Assembly: GCA_034004685.1 (NCBI GenBank)
Contig: JAVEWG010000012.1
Coordinates: 1-64,000, forward strand
Reading direction: 5' to 3'
DNA from: JAEUNX01 sp034004685
GTDB lineage: Bacteria; Pseudomonadota; Gammaproteobacteria; Burkholderiales; Rhodocyclaceae
Length of the DNA stretch: 64,000 nucleotides
In this document: positions 7,697 to 16,707 of the stretch, piece after piece
How positions within the stretch are numbered: position 1 is the stretch's first letter
Layout of the letters: each line of letters begins with the position of its first letter
Notes under the pieces: generated by a model
Seen by the model: only the letters and a program-made list of their open reading frames with translations
The model's database searches: none
What the model was told of the DNA's origin: nothing
Made by a program: the position numbers and the translations under genes

Positions 7697-8518
7697 ATGA
7701 CCTATACCATTGGCGTCGATGTAGGTTCCACCTACGTCAAGGGCCTCGTGCTCGATGAAAATTCCCGGATCGTGAGCCGCCATATGGCGCCGACGGGCTC
7801 CGACCTGCAAGGGGCCGCCGAACGGGTGGTAAACGAAACCGCCGACCTGGCGGGCATCAAGAAGAGCGACCTGGAATACTGCATCACCACAGGCTACGGC
7901 CGCTATCAGTATGCCGATCGTGACCTGCAGGTCACCGACCTGACCGCTACCGCCCGGGGCGCGGTCTTCCTCTTCCCGGAAACCCGCACCGTGCTGGACA
8001 TCGGCGGCCAGACCATGAAGGCCAGCCGGCTGGACGCCTATCACAAGGTGCGCACCTTCCGCCTCAACGACAAGTGCGCCTCCGGCACCGGCATGTTCCT
8101 GGAAAAGACCGTGCGCTACATGGGCTACGACACCGAGGGCATCGACGCCCTGCTGAAGAACGCCTCCGAGCCCGCCTCCATCTCCGGCGTGTGCACGGTC
8201 TTCGCCGAGTCCGAGGTCATCAACCACCTCTCCAACAGCGTGCCCCCCGAGGACATCATGTACGGCGCCGGCATGTCCCTGACCAAGCGCAGCGTCCAGC
8301 TCCTGAAGCGCATCAACGTGGAGCCCCAGGTCACCCTGGTGGGCGGCATCATGCGCTGGGAGGTGATGGCCAAGGCGATTCGCGATGAATTGAAGATGGA
8401 CGCCAACGTCGCCGAAGGCGACATGCCCCAGTTCACCGCCGCCCTCGGCTGCGCCATCCTGGGGCATATCCGCCTCAAGAAACTGCGGGAACCCGGTGGT
8501 GAACGCAAAGCCGCGTGA
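7697..8518 (+). CDS. bcrD: Benzoyl-CoA reductase ATPase/electron-activating subunit, BcrD-like
   Basis: A 273-residue partner of the preceding ATPase. Motifs are DVGSTYVK, DIGGQTMK (the usual Asp after GGQ is Thr) and LVGGIMRW; Cys in NDKCASGTGMF and GVCTVFAESE complete the shared [4Fe-4S] site. It starts 3 bp after the previous stop, so the two are probably translated together to give equal amounts. ARGAVFLFPETRTVLDIGG resembles the ARGAVYLNPEARAVLDIG of Thauera BcrD as I recall it. The P/Q caveat given for the preceding subunit applies. Confidence 0.9.
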   Translation: MTYTIGVDVGSTYVKGLVLDENSRIVSRHMAPTGSDLQGAAERVVNETADLAGIKKSDLEYCITTGYGRYQYADRDLQVTDLTATARGAVFLFPETRTVLDIGGQTMKASRLDAYHKVRTFRLNDKCASGTGMFLEKTVRYMGYDTEGIDALLKNASEPASISGVCTVFAESEVINHLSNSVPPEDIMYGAGMSLTKRSVQLLKRINVEPQVTLVGGIMRWEVMAKAIRDELKMDANVAEGDMPQFTAALGCAILGHIRLKKLREPGGERKAA

Positions 8519-8816
8519 GATCGCCATCGTCCGGATGGACGATGGCGGCCTGGCCGGTGACTGCGAAGCAAGCACCGGCAACACCCCCGGCTGTCGCCTG
8601 CCGGCGGATCCGGGGCTGCGGGAGCAAGGCTGGGAGTGGCGCTGCAACGCCGACGCCTTGAAGGTCGATCAGATCGTGGAGTCTTACCGGGAACTGGGCT
8701 TCGAGATCCGCCTGGAGCCCATCAATCTCAACGGACTCGCCGCCAGCTGCGGGGGATGCAAACCCGCCCTCGCCCAGTCCACCGCCGTATATGTCCGCGC
8801 CAAGGGTCGCCCATAA
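8496..8816 (+). CDS. Small Cys-containing protein of the bcr operon, function unknown
   Basis: A 106-residue protein I do not recognise with certainty. The frame opens with GTG-GTG at 8496/8499, overlapping the end of bcrD by 23 bp, which suggests translational coupling; an ATG at 8535 is a later option. Five cysteines occur, in GDCEAS, PGCRLP, WRCNADA and the closing SCGGC motif. The second half (about 45-100) looks like a compact folded domain. Position directly after the four reductase subunits suggests a role in assembling or protecting the iron-sulfur enzyme or in electron transfer, but nothing in the sequence proves it. No signal peptide. Confidence 0.7.
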   Translation: MVNAKPREIAIVRMDDGGLAGDCEASTGNTPGCRLPADPGLREQGWEWRCNADALKVDQIVESYRELGFEIRLEPINLNGLAASCGGCKPALAQSTAVYVRAKGRP

Positions 8817-8872
8817 GAAGGCTTGCCGGTTTTCGATGGTGGCTGCTACCACATTCCAGGGGAGGAAGCTGC

Positions 8873-10357
8873 ATGAGCACAAGCGACGAGGCCGTGAAGG
8901 TCCACGCCAGATTCGAAGCATTGTTGCCGCAACATCGCGATCTCTACTACGGGGGCCGGTGGCATAAACCCCAAGGGGGCTACATCGATACCCTCAACCC
9001 CGCCACCGGCCTGAGCCTGGGCCCCTGCGCCGAAGCCAATGCCGCCGACGTGGAAGCCGCCGTGCAGGCAGCCCACGCGGGCTGGCAGGACTGGCGCCGC
9101 ACCAAGCCGGTGGAGCGGGCGGCCCTGCTGCGGCAGGTGGCCAACGTGCTGCGCGCCAACGCCCAGGAGCTGGCCATGCTCGACTCGGCCAACTGCGGCA
9201 ATCCCATCAAGGAAATGCTCAAGGATGCCGTCCTGGCGGCCTTCCAGCTCGACTACTTCGCCGGGCTGGCCACCGAACTGAAGGGCGAAACCGTGCCCCT
9301 CGGCGACGGGGTGCTCAACTACACCTTGCGCGAGCCCTACGGCGTCTGCGCCCGCATCGTCGCCTACAACCACCCGATCATGTTCACGGCCGGCAAGATG
9401 GGCGCGCCCCTGGCGGCCGGCAACACGGTGATCATGAAGCCGCCGTACCAGTCGCCCCTGTCGGCCTACCGCCTGATGGAACTCATCGACGGCATTCTGC
9501 CGCCGGGCGTGGTGAACATCCTCTCCTGCGGCAAGGAGGGCAGCGAGGCCCTGGTCGCCCACCCGCAGGTGCCGTGTATTTCGCTCATCGGCAGCATCCC
9601 CACCGGACGCGCCATCGCCCAGGCCGCCGCCGCCCGCTTGAAGCACGTCACCCTGGAACTGGGCGGCAAGAACGCCTGCGTCATCTACCGGGATGCCGAT
9701 CTGAAAAAGGCCATCAAGGGCGCCGTGGACGGCATGAACTTCACCTGGTGCGGCCAGTCCTGCGGCTCTACCTCCCGCCTGTTCATCCACGAATCGGTGT
9801 ACGACCAGGTGGTGGAAGGCATGCTGGCCCATATCCAGGCCTTCAAGCCGGGCATCCCAACGGAGATGGCAACCACCATGGGCGCCATCATTTCCCGCGC
9901 CCAGTACGAGAAGGTTCTGAGCTATATCGAGATCGGCAAGCAGGAAGGAGCCACCCTCAGATATGGCGGCAAGCGTCCTGCCGATCCACGGCTCGCCAAC
10001 GGCTATTTCGTGGAGCCCACTCTATTTACCGATGTCACTCCCGAAATGCGGCTGGCCACGGAAGAAATATTCGGCCCGATTCTTTCCGTCCTTAAATGGA
10101 AGGACGAGGATCGCCTGTTCGAAGATATTAACGGGGTTGATTACGGGCTCACCGGATCCATCTGGACCGCCAGTTTGGCCAACGCCCATCGCGCCGCGGC
10201 CCGTATGGAATCCGGCTATATCTGGATCAATAACGTCAGCGCCCATTTCCCCGGGGCCTCCTTCGGCGGCTATAAACAATCGGGCATAGGCCGTGAGGAA
10301 GGGGCCGAGGAGCTGCTTTCCTATACTCAGGTAAAGAATATCAACGTCACTTTTTGA
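8873..10357 (+). CDS. NAD(P)-dependent aldehyde dehydrogenase
   Basis: A 494-residue ALDH-superfamily enzyme of normal length. The catalytic Cys is in WCGQSCGSTSR and the general base Glu in TLELGGKNA; cofactor-binding residues lie in IVAYNHP and KPPYQSP. RBS GGGGAGGAAG precedes the ATG 56 bp after the small Cys-rich gene, so it ends the bcr operon. It may oxidise an aromatic or alicyclic aldehyde to the acid before CoA activation; the substrate is unknown. It is not close to the second ALDH of this island (22416-23906). Confidence 0.9.
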   Translation: MSTSDEAVKVHARFEALLPQHRDLYYGGRWHKPQGGYIDTLNPATGLSLGPCAEANAADVEAAVQAAHAGWQDWRRTKPVERAALLRQVANVLRANAQELAMLDSANCGNPIKEMLKDAVLAAFQLDYFAGLATELKGETVPLGDGVLNYTLREPYGVCARIVAYNHPIMFTAGKMGAPLAAGNTVIMKPPYQSPLSAYRLMELIDGILPPGVVNILSCGKEGSEALVAHPQVPCISLIGSIPTGRAIAQAAAARLKHVTLELGGKNACVIYRDADLKKAIKGAVDGMNFTWCGQSCGSTSRLFIHESVYDQVVEGMLAHIQAFKPGIPTEMATTMGAIISRAQYEKVLSYIEIGKQEGATLRYGGKRPADPRLANGYFVEPTLFTDVTPEMRLATEEIFGPILSVLKWKDEDRLFEDINGVDYGLTGSIWTASLANAHRAAARMESGYIWINNVSAHFPGASFGGYKQSGIGREEGAEELLSYTQVKNINVTF

Positions 10358-10359
10358 GT

Positions 10360-10399
10360 GGCCCTGCCAAGCGGCCCAGACGGGCCTGGCAAGGGGGCC
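10360..10399 (+). terminator. Possible terminator hairpin after the bcr operon
   Basis: GC-rich inverted repeat just past the ALDH stop: GGCCC/TGCCA/GGCCC blocks pair with their complements with small bulges. There is no T-tract, so termination by this hairpin alone is uncertain. Confidence 0.4.
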
Positions 10400-10747
10400 A
10401 TCCCCCTATCCGGCAACAGGGCGCGAACCCGTAACCCGCGCCCCGCTTGGCGCTGGCCGTTAACCACCGCCCGATTTGCCAGGCTGGGAGCAGGATTTTG
10501 CAGCCCCCCGCCGGGTATCTCAACCCTCATCATCCAGTCCCGTGGGCCATGACTTGCGGGGGCCCGCCTGTTTCACCTTCCCGAATATTCTTACTCCGAA
10601 CAGATTTAATTCGAGTATTCATTTCAACCCTTCGGACTGGTTGGTTTTTTAACTGAACAAATCAAAAACAAGCCATCTGAACGGCTCCACAGGCGTGGTC
10701 GGCGACAAATAAATCAAATTGGCCTGCCACTAATTTTTAATCAAGTA
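10400..10747. other. Gene-free gap upstream of ubiD
   Basis: About 350 bp with no credible ORF. The right half (10,570-10,740) is markedly AT-rich compared with the surroundings, as often seen upstream of a regulated promoter. Confidence 0.6.
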
Positions 10748-10775
10748 TGTGATATCACAAATCGTATCCTTGACC
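10748..10775 (+). promoter_or_regulatory. Conserved operator with -35 box (site B) upstream of ubiD
   Basis: TGTGAT-ATCACAA-ATCGTA followed by TCCTTGACC. TTGACC (10770-10775) is the -35; no good -10 was found at 17-18 bp, so this promoter probably needs an activator. The ubiD start is 93 bp downstream. Left half is also part of the perfect 12-mer TGTGATATCACA. Confidence 0.78.
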
Positions 10776-10867
10776 GAAAAATTCCTTTCTGCGAGTCTTT
10801 GGTTCGTACCGAGAAGCATGGCTGAGCGCATCCGTACCCTACTAAATAACGATGAAAGGTAACTTCG

Positions 10868-12481
10868 ATGGCCTATTACAAAGACCTTCGCGAGTTGATC
10901 GCCGCTCTTGATGAGCAGGGTCTGCTTGTCCGCGTAAAACGAGAGATCAACAAGGACACGGAGCTGATGCCCCTGGTGCGCTGGCAATTCCGGGGACTCC
11001 CGGATGATCAGCGCAAGGCGTTCCTGTTCGAGAACGTGGTGGACGCCAAGGGCAAGGCCTACCCGATCCCGGTTCTGGTGGGCGGCTTCGCGGCCTCGCG
11101 GGAGGTTTATGCCACGGCCCTGCAATGCAAGAAGGAAGAGATCTACGAAAAACTGGTGCAGGCCCCCCGCAACCGGATCGATCCGGTCATGGTGGACCGC
11201 TCCGAGGCGCCGGTTAAGGAGGAAATCCACATGGGCGCCGACCTCCTGGCCCATGGCGGCCTCGGCGAGTTTCCGATCCCGATCTCCACGCCCGGCTTCG
11301 ACCCCGCCCCCTACATCACCTCGCCGTGCTGGGTGACCAAGGATCCGGACAGCGGCATCCGCAACATCGGCACCTACCGCACCCAGATCAAGGCTCCGGA
11401 TCGCACCGGCGTGATGGTGCACCCGGCCCAGCACATCGGGATCCATTGGGCCAAGTGGAAGAAGCTCGGCAAGCCCATGCCCGCCGCCCTGGTGGTGGGC
11501 ATCACCCCGGCCGTGGGCATCGGCAGCGTGACCAAGTACCCCTACGACATCGATGAGTACACCGTGGCCGGCGGCGTAGCCGGCGAGCCCATCAAGCTGG
11601 TGAAGTGCGAAACGGTGGATCTAGAAGTGCCGGCCACGGCGGAAATCGTCTTCGAAGGCTACATCTCCACCGAGGAAGCCGAGTGGGAGGCCCCCTTCGG
11701 CGAGACCACCGGCTACATGGGCCACATGTTGCAGAACAATTTCTTCGACATTAAATGCATCACCCACCGCAAGAACCCGATCTACCAGGCCTACATCAGC
11801 CAGTTCCCGCCCAGCGAGAGCACCCTGCTGCGGGGCATCTCCGCCGAGGCGGCCCTCTACAAGGCCCTGAAGTACGACTGCAACATTCCCACCATCACCG
11901 ATGTGGCCCTGCTTGAGTCCTGCTCCAGCTGGTACTTCCTGGTCATCCAGATGGACAAGACCAACCAGGCCCAGGTGTGGCAGGCCCTGCACCTGGCCTC
12001 CGGCTTCGACGCGGCCCTGGGCAAGATCGTCATCGCGGTGGACAAGGACATCGATATCCGGGACGCCGACGCGGTGAACTGGGCCATGGCCTTCCGCATG
12101 CAGCCCCACCGGGACATCCAGATCCCCATGGGCAAGATGAACATGATGGATCCCTCGGCGGTGCCCCTCGACACCGCCTACGACGAAACCATCTACCCGT
12201 CGCCCAATGGCGTCTCCGCCCTGCTGATCGACGCCACCATGAAGTGGGACTACCCGCCGGTGGCGCTGCCGAAAAAGGAGTACATGGACGCCTCCAAGAA
12301 GATCTGGGAAGAGCTCGGCTTGCCGGCGCTCAAGGTGAAGAGTCCCTGGCACGGGTATGAACTGGGCGGTTGGACCGAAGAAAACCGCATCGACGCCGAG
12401 CGCGCCGTAAAGGGGGACCACTACATCACTGGCGAAGAACGGGCCAAGCGCCGTCAAAAGACGAGCGACCGCAAGCTCTGA
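10868..12481 (+). CDS. UbiD-family prenylated-FMN (de)carboxylase
   Basis: A 537-residue UbiD-like enzyme. The metal/prFMN region is visible in NIGTYRTQIKAPDRTG and HIGIHW, and the catalytic E-R-E set in ATAEIVFEGYI and EAPFGETTGYMG. UbiD enzymes add or remove CO2 on unsaturated or aromatic acids using prFMN made by UbiX; a ubiX gene with the same operator lies at 19680. Anaerobic relatives include phenylphosphate carboxylase subunits and phthaloyl-CoA decarboxylase; I cannot choose between these. Ubiquinone synthesis is unlikely given co-regulation with the benzoyl-CoA reductase. RBS GAAAGG is 7 bp upstream of ATG. Confidence 0.92.
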   Translation: MAYYKDLRELIAALDEQGLLVRVKREINKDTELMPLVRWQFRGLPDDQRKAFLFENVVDAKGKAYPIPVLVGGFAASREVYATALQCKKEEIYEKLVQAPRNRIDPVMVDRSEAPVKEEIHMGADLLAHGGLGEFPIPISTPGFDPAPYITSPCWVTKDPDSGIRNIGTYRTQIKAPDRTGVMVHPAQHIGIHWAKWKKLGKPMPAALVVGITPAVGIGSVTKYPYDIDEYTVAGGVAGEPIKLVKCETVDLEVPATAEIVFEGYISTEEAEWEAPFGETTGYMGHMLQNNFFDIKCITHRKNPIYQAYISQFPPSESTLLRGISAEAALYKALKYDCNIPTITDVALLESCSSWYFLVIQMDKTNQAQVWQALHLASGFDAALGKIVIAVDKDIDIRDADAVNWAMAFRMQPHRDIQIPMGKMNMMDPSAVPLDTAYDETIYPSPNGVSALLIDATMKWDYPPVALPKKEYMDASKKIWEELGLPALKVKSPWHGYELGGWTEENRIDAERAVKGDHYITGEERAKRRQKTSDRKL

Positions 12482-12549
12482 TGGTCATGCTCGCGTCCGC
12501 GATCCGGGCGCGAGCGTGCAGGCAGGACCGGGCGCGCCACCCTGCGCCC

Positions 12550-12600
12550 GTATCGCCAAACGAGGACGCGCCACCGCCGTGCGTCCTCGTTTGCCGATAC
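12550..12600. terminator. Long perfect-type hairpin between ubiD and the acyl-CoA dehydrogenases
   Basis: Arms of 20 bp (GTATCGCCAAACGAGGACGC and its complement with one mismatch) enclose an 11-nt loop. No T-tract follows, so it may be a terminator/attenuator or an mRNA-stabilising element. A weaker hairpin GCTCGCG/CGCGAGC lies at 12489-12515. Confidence 0.6.
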
Positions 12601-12652
12601 CAAATATTAGATAACGCGGACCACCGCGGTACAGGCAGGAGACAGCCGACCC

Positions 12653-13804
12653 ATGGACTTCGACTTCACCGAAGAGCAGGACATGTTGCGCGCCAGCGTG
12701 CGCAAGATGATGGACAAGCTCGCCACGCCGGAATATATCCGGCGCCTGGACCAGGAGCAGGCCTACCCCACCGAGCTCTACCAGGCCTGGGTAGACATGG
12801 GCCTGCTGCGCATGCCCTTTCCCGAGGCCTACGGCGGGCTGGGGGGCAATGTCCTGGACATGGTCATCATCGGCGAGGAACTTTCCCGCAGCGGCTTCGA
12901 CTTCTATAGCGCCTACGGCGGCGGGGTCTTCTGCGGCCTCAACATCGTGCGCAAGGGCACCGAAGAGCAGAAGAACTACTGGATTCCCCGGCTCCTGTCC
13001 GGCGAGATCAAGATGTCGGTTTCCATGTCGGAACCCGACGCCGGTTCCGATGTGGGCGCCATGCGCACCCATGCCCACCGCGACGGCGACGATTGGGTCA
13101 TCAACGGCCAGAAGGTGTGGTCCACCGGCGCCGGGGCCGCCAACAACGTCATCAACGTTTACGCCCGCACCGATCCCAAAGCCCACTACCGCAAGGGCAT
13201 CTCCCTGTTCCTGGTGGACAACAAGACGCCCGGCGTCAAGCTGCGCAAGCTGGACATGCTCGGCCGCCGCTGCACCGGCACCTACGAGGTGTTCTTCGAC
13301 GAGGTGCGGGTGCCGGCCGACTGCCTCATCGGCGGCGAGAACGGCGGCTGGGACTGCATTCTCGGCGGCCTGCAATACGAACGCATCGCCTCCACCGCCG
13401 GTTACTGCGGCGGCGCCCAGTCGGTGCTGGACATGGCGCTCAACCACGCCAAGGAGCGGGAGCAGTTCGGCCAGCCCATCGGCGCCTTCCAGGCCATCGC
13501 CCACATGCTGGCCGACATGCAGGTGGATGTGGATGCCGCCCGGGTGCTGATGCTGCGGGCCGCCTGGACCCTGGCCCAGGGCCGCGACGCCCTGCGGGAA
13601 ATTTCGGTGGCCAAGCTGTTCGGCTCCGAGGCCTACGTCCGGGCCACCAACGCCGGCATGCAGATCATGGGGGCCTACGGCTACAGCATGGAGTTCGACA
13701 TGCAGCGCCACTTCCGCGACGCCCGCAGCACCACCATCGGCGCCGGCACCTCCCAGATGCAGCGCAACGTACTGGCCGGCTTGATGGGCTTGAAAGTCAA
13801 ATAA
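12653..13804 (+). CDS. Acyl-CoA dehydrogenase (first of a tandem pair)
   Basis: A 383-residue FAD-dependent acyl-CoA dehydrogenase with normal motifs MSEPDAGSD and WSTGAGAANN. The usual catalytic Glu in YEGT is absent: the aligned segment reads GAGTSQMQR. A Glu in GGLQYERI is placed like the base of isovaleryl- and long-chain-type dehydrogenases. It probably makes an enoyl-CoA from an alicyclic or branched acyl-CoA. The next gene is a close paralogue, so a heteromeric enzyme or two related steps are possible. Start ATG follows GCAGGAGACAG. Confidence 0.9.
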   Translation: MDFDFTEEQDMLRASVRKMMDKLATPEYIRRLDQEQAYPTELYQAWVDMGLLRMPFPEAYGGLGGNVLDMVIIGEELSRSGFDFYSAYGGGVFCGLNIVRKGTEEQKNYWIPRLLSGEIKMSVSMSEPDAGSDVGAMRTHAHRDGDDWVINGQKVWSTGAGAANNVINVYARTDPKAHYRKGISLFLVDNKTPGVKLRKLDMLGRRCTGTYEVFFDEVRVPADCLIGGENGGWDCILGGLQYERIASTAGYCGGAQSVLDMALNHAKEREQFGQPIGAFQAIAHMLADMQVDVDAARVLMLRAAWTLAQGRDALREISVAKLFGSEAYVRATNAGMQIMGAYGYSMEFDMQRHFRDARSTTIGAGTSQMQRNVLAGLMGLKVK

Positions 13805-13872
13805 GGGGCGCCAGGCCTGCCGGCGGCCCGGCCGCCACGGCCCGGACTCACAACCTATGCGGGATGGATGAC

Positions 13873-15027
13873 ATGGATTATCAATTCACCGAAGAGCAGA
13901 ACGCCCTGCGCGACAACGTGCGCAAGATGATGGACCGGATCGCCACCCCCGAGTACATCCGCCGCGTTGATCAGGAGCGCCTCTTCCCCTACGAATTGAG
14001 CCAGGCCTGGGCGGAGATGGGCTTGTACGGCGTGGCCTTTCCCGAGGAGTACGGCGGCTTCGGCGGCACCATCATCGACATGATGATCATCTCGGAGGAG
14101 ATTGCCCGCAAATCCTACGATTTCGTCGGCGCCTACAACGGCGTGCTGTTCTGCGGCCTCAACGTCTTCAAGAACGGCACCGAGGCACAGAAGAACCACT
14201 GGATTCCCAAGCTCCTCTCCGGCCAGGTGCGCATGACGGTTTCCATGTCGGAGCCGGATGCCGGCTCCGACACCGGGGCCATGCGCACCACCGCCCGGCG
14301 TGAAGGCGACCACTATGTGATCAACGGCCAGAAGCTGTGGTCATCCGGCGCCGGCGCCAGGAACAACGTGATCAACCTGTACTGCCGCACCACCGATCTC
14401 AAGTCGGACTACCGCAAGGGCACCTCCCTCTTCCTGGTGGATAACGACGCCCCTGGCGTGACCCTGCGCAAGCTCGACATGCTTGGCCGGCGTAGCGTGG
14501 GTACCTACGAAATCTTCTTCGACAACGTCAAGGTTCCCGCGGACCGCCTGATCGGCGGCGAGAATGGGGGCTGGGGCTGCATGCTCTCGGGCCTGCAATA
14601 CGAGCGCACCGTCGCCATCGCCGCCTATGTGGGCGGCGCCCAGGCCGTAGTGGACATGACCCTGGAATACGCCCGGGAACGCAAGCAGTTCGGCAAGCCG
14701 ATCGGCAGTTTCCAGGCCATCGCCCACATGCTGGCCGACATGCAGACCGAAGTGGCCGCCGCCCGCGCCCTCATGTGGCAGGCGGCCCGGATGGTCGCGG
14801 CGGGCCAGGACGCCCTCAAGGAAATCTCCATGGCCAAGCTGTTCGCCTCGGAGACCTTCGTCAAGGCAGCCAATCAGGCCATGCAGATTTACGGGGCCGC
14901 CGGCTACAGCATGGAGTACGACATCCAGCGCTTCTTCCGCGATGCCCGAGGCGCCACCATCGCCGGCGGTACATCCCAGATCCAGCGCAATCTCATTGCC
15001 CGCCTCATGAACTTGAAGATTGAGTAG
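13873..15027 (+). CDS. Acyl-CoA dehydrogenase (second of a tandem pair)
   Basis: A 384-residue paralogue of the preceding protein; long stretches are shared, for example FTEEQ at the N-terminus, VSMSEPDAGSD, RKLDMLGRR and GSFQAIAHMLADMQ. It also lacks the YEGT Glu (AGGTSQIQR) but keeps a Glu in GLQYERT. Start set at 13873 by alignment to the first copy; an ATG at 13864 (MDDMDYQ) is equally possible. Probably co-transcribed with its twin and with the acyl-CoA ligase downstream. Confidence 0.9.
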   Translation: MDYQFTEEQNALRDNVRKMMDRIATPEYIRRVDQERLFPYELSQAWAEMGLYGVAFPEEYGGFGGTIIDMMIISEEIARKSYDFVGAYNGVLFCGLNVFKNGTEAQKNHWIPKLLSGQVRMTVSMSEPDAGSDTGAMRTTARREGDHYVINGQKLWSSGAGARNNVINLYCRTTDLKSDYRKGTSLFLVDNDAPGVTLRKLDMLGRRSVGTYEIFFDNVKVPADRLIGGENGGWGCMLSGLQYERTVAIAAYVGGAQAVVDMTLEYARERKQFGKPIGSFQAIAHMLADMQTEVAAARALMWQAARMVAAGQDALKEISMAKLFASETFVKAANQAMQIYGAAGYSMEYDIQRFFRDARGATIAGGTSQIQRNLIARLMNLKIE

Positions 15028-15047
15028 GTCGGGGTCCCGAACAATCA

Positions 15048-15071
15048 GACGAACCGGATTCCCGGTTTGTC
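15048..15071. terminator. Intergenic hairpin before the acyl-CoA ligase
   Basis: GACGAACCGG and CCGGTTTGTC pair over 10 bp with one mismatch around a short loop. No T-tract; may be a processing site inside the operon. Confidence 0.4.
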
Positions 15072-15119
15072 GCTTCTAGCCCGAGTAGTCCCGAAGGCCG
15101 AGGAGACTGGAGGTCAGTC

Positions 15120-16703
15120 ATGCCGCTTACTGTTGGGGATATGCTGCTGCGCAACGCCGAAACACGGCCCGATTCCATTGGTTTTGTGGATGAGGGCCGA
15201 CGCTTCACCTGGCGGGAGACCAACGAGCGGGTCAATCGCATCGCCAATGCCCTGATTGGCCTGGGGCTCCAGCAGGGGGAACGGGTAGGCATCCTGTCGC
15301 GCAACTGCCACCAGTTCCTGGAAATCTATTTCGCCCTGGCGAAGGCGGGCCTGGTGGGGGTGGCCATCAATGCCCGCTTCATGGCGGCGGAGGTGGCCCA
15401 CTACTTGAATGATTCCGGCGCGGCGGCCCTGTTCGTCCACGAAGACTTCAACGCCCTGGCTCGCGCGGCGCTGGCGGAGGTATCCGGCCTGCGCCACGTC
15501 ATCGGCATCAGCCGCAAGCACGACATGGATCGGGACTACGAAGGTATTCCGGTCCTGGACTACGAGGACCTTCAGTTTGCCGCCCCACCGGAAGAACCCG
15601 AGCGCTTTGTGCACGAGGACGATCTGTTCGTGCTGGCCTACACCAGCGGCACCACCGGCAAACCGAAAGGCGCGATGCTGACCCATCGCAACAGCATCGC
15701 CGCCACCACCACCATGGCCTTCGAGTCGCGGCTGTTGCCCCACCACCGCTATCTTCTGGGCGCCGCCTTTTATTTCGCCAGCGGCGGCGGTTCGCGCTTT
15801 CTTCCCATCCTGCGGGGCTGCGTCACCGTCCTGACCAATTTCGAACCCGGCGAGGTCTTGCGGCTGATCGAACAGGAGCGCATCACCCACACCTCCATGA
15901 GCCCCAGCGGGCTCACCATGCTGCTGGAGCACCCGGACCTGGGCAAGCGGGACATTTCCAGCCTGGAGGGAATCCTCATGACCTCCGCGGCAACGCCGGT
16001 GCCCCTGCTGCGGCGGGCGATCGAGAAGATCGGCCCCAAGTTCATGATGGGCTTCGGCCTGTCCGAGACCGGGCCCAGCGGCCTGATTCTCCAGGCCGAG
16101 GATGTGGCCCTGGACGGTTCCGACACCCAGCTCCGGCGCTTGGGCTCCATTGGGCGGGTCATGGTAGGCAACCGGGCGCGCATCGTGGACCAGGAGGGCA
16201 AGACGCTGCCCCCCGGCGAGCAGGGGGAACTGGTGATCCGGGGCGCCTGCGTCATGCAGGGCTATTGGAAGGATCCGGAAGCCACGGCCGCCGCCCTGCG
16301 GGAGGGCTGGATCCTGACCGGCGACCTGGGCACCATGGACGAAGACGGCTATGTATACATCACCGACCGGCGCAAGGACGTGATCGTCAGCGGCGGCATC
16401 AACGTCTATCCCCGGGAGGTGGAGGAAGTCCTCTACGGCCACCCGGCCATCCTTGAAGCAGCGGTCATCGGCGTGCCGGACGAACGCTGGGGCGAAACCG
16501 TCAAGGCGGTGGTCTCCTTGCGGCCGGGCCAGTCCATCACCCCCTCGGAAATCATCGCCTATTGCAAGGAGCGCATGGCCTCCTACAAGAAGCCGACCTC
16601 GGTGGACATCTGGGACGCCCTGCCCAAGACCGGCAGCAACAAGATCTGGAAGGTGCCCCTGCGGGAGCACTACTGGAAGGGCCACGAACGGCGCGTCAAC
16701 TAA
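15120..16703 (+). CDS. AMP-forming acyl-CoA synthetase/ligase
   Basis: A 527-residue ANL-superfamily ligase. The P-loop-like motif is YTSGTTGKPKGAM, the A5 region GFGLSETGPSG, the A7 region ILTGDLGTMDEDGY, the hinge DRRKDVIVSGG, and the A10 Lys is in PKTGSNKIWKVPL. Activates a carboxylic acid to its CoA ester via an acyl-adenylate. Its place after two acyl-CoA dehydrogenases suggests that it supplies their substrate (an alicyclic or aromatic-side-chain acid). RBS GGAGGTC precedes ATG. It is not closely similar in layout to benzoate-CoA ligases, so I give no specific name. Confidence 0.9.
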   Translation: MPLTVGDMLLRNAETRPDSIGFVDEGRRFTWRETNERVNRIANALIGLGLQQGERVGILSRNCHQFLEIYFALAKAGLVGVAINARFMAAEVAHYLNDSGAAALFVHEDFNALARAALAEVSGLRHVIGISRKHDMDRDYEGIPVLDYEDLQFAAPPEEPERFVHEDDLFVLAYTSGTTGKPKGAMLTHRNSIAATTTMAFESRLLPHHRYLLGAAFYFASGGGSRFLPILRGCVTVLTNFEPGEVLRLIEQERITHTSMSPSGLTMLLEHPDLGKRDISSLEGILMTSAATPVPLLRRAIEKIGPKFMMGFGLSETGPSGLILQAEDVALDGSDTQLRRLGSIGRVMVGNRARIVDQEGKTLPPGEQGELVIRGACVMQGYWKDPEATAAALREGWILTGDLGTMDEDGYVYITDRRKDVIVSGGINVYPREVEEVLYGHPAILEAAVIGVPDERWGETVKAVVSLRPGQSITPSEIIAYCKERMASYKKPTSVDIWDALPKTGSNKIWKVPLREHYWKGHERRVN

Positions 16704-16707
16704 GTTG

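Noticed and set aside
6767..8647. 626-codon minus-strand ORF opposite the reductase ATPase genes
   Set aside because: A shadow of GC-rich coding sequence; its product is low-complexity Gly/His/Ala-rich and the plus-strand genes show full family motifs.
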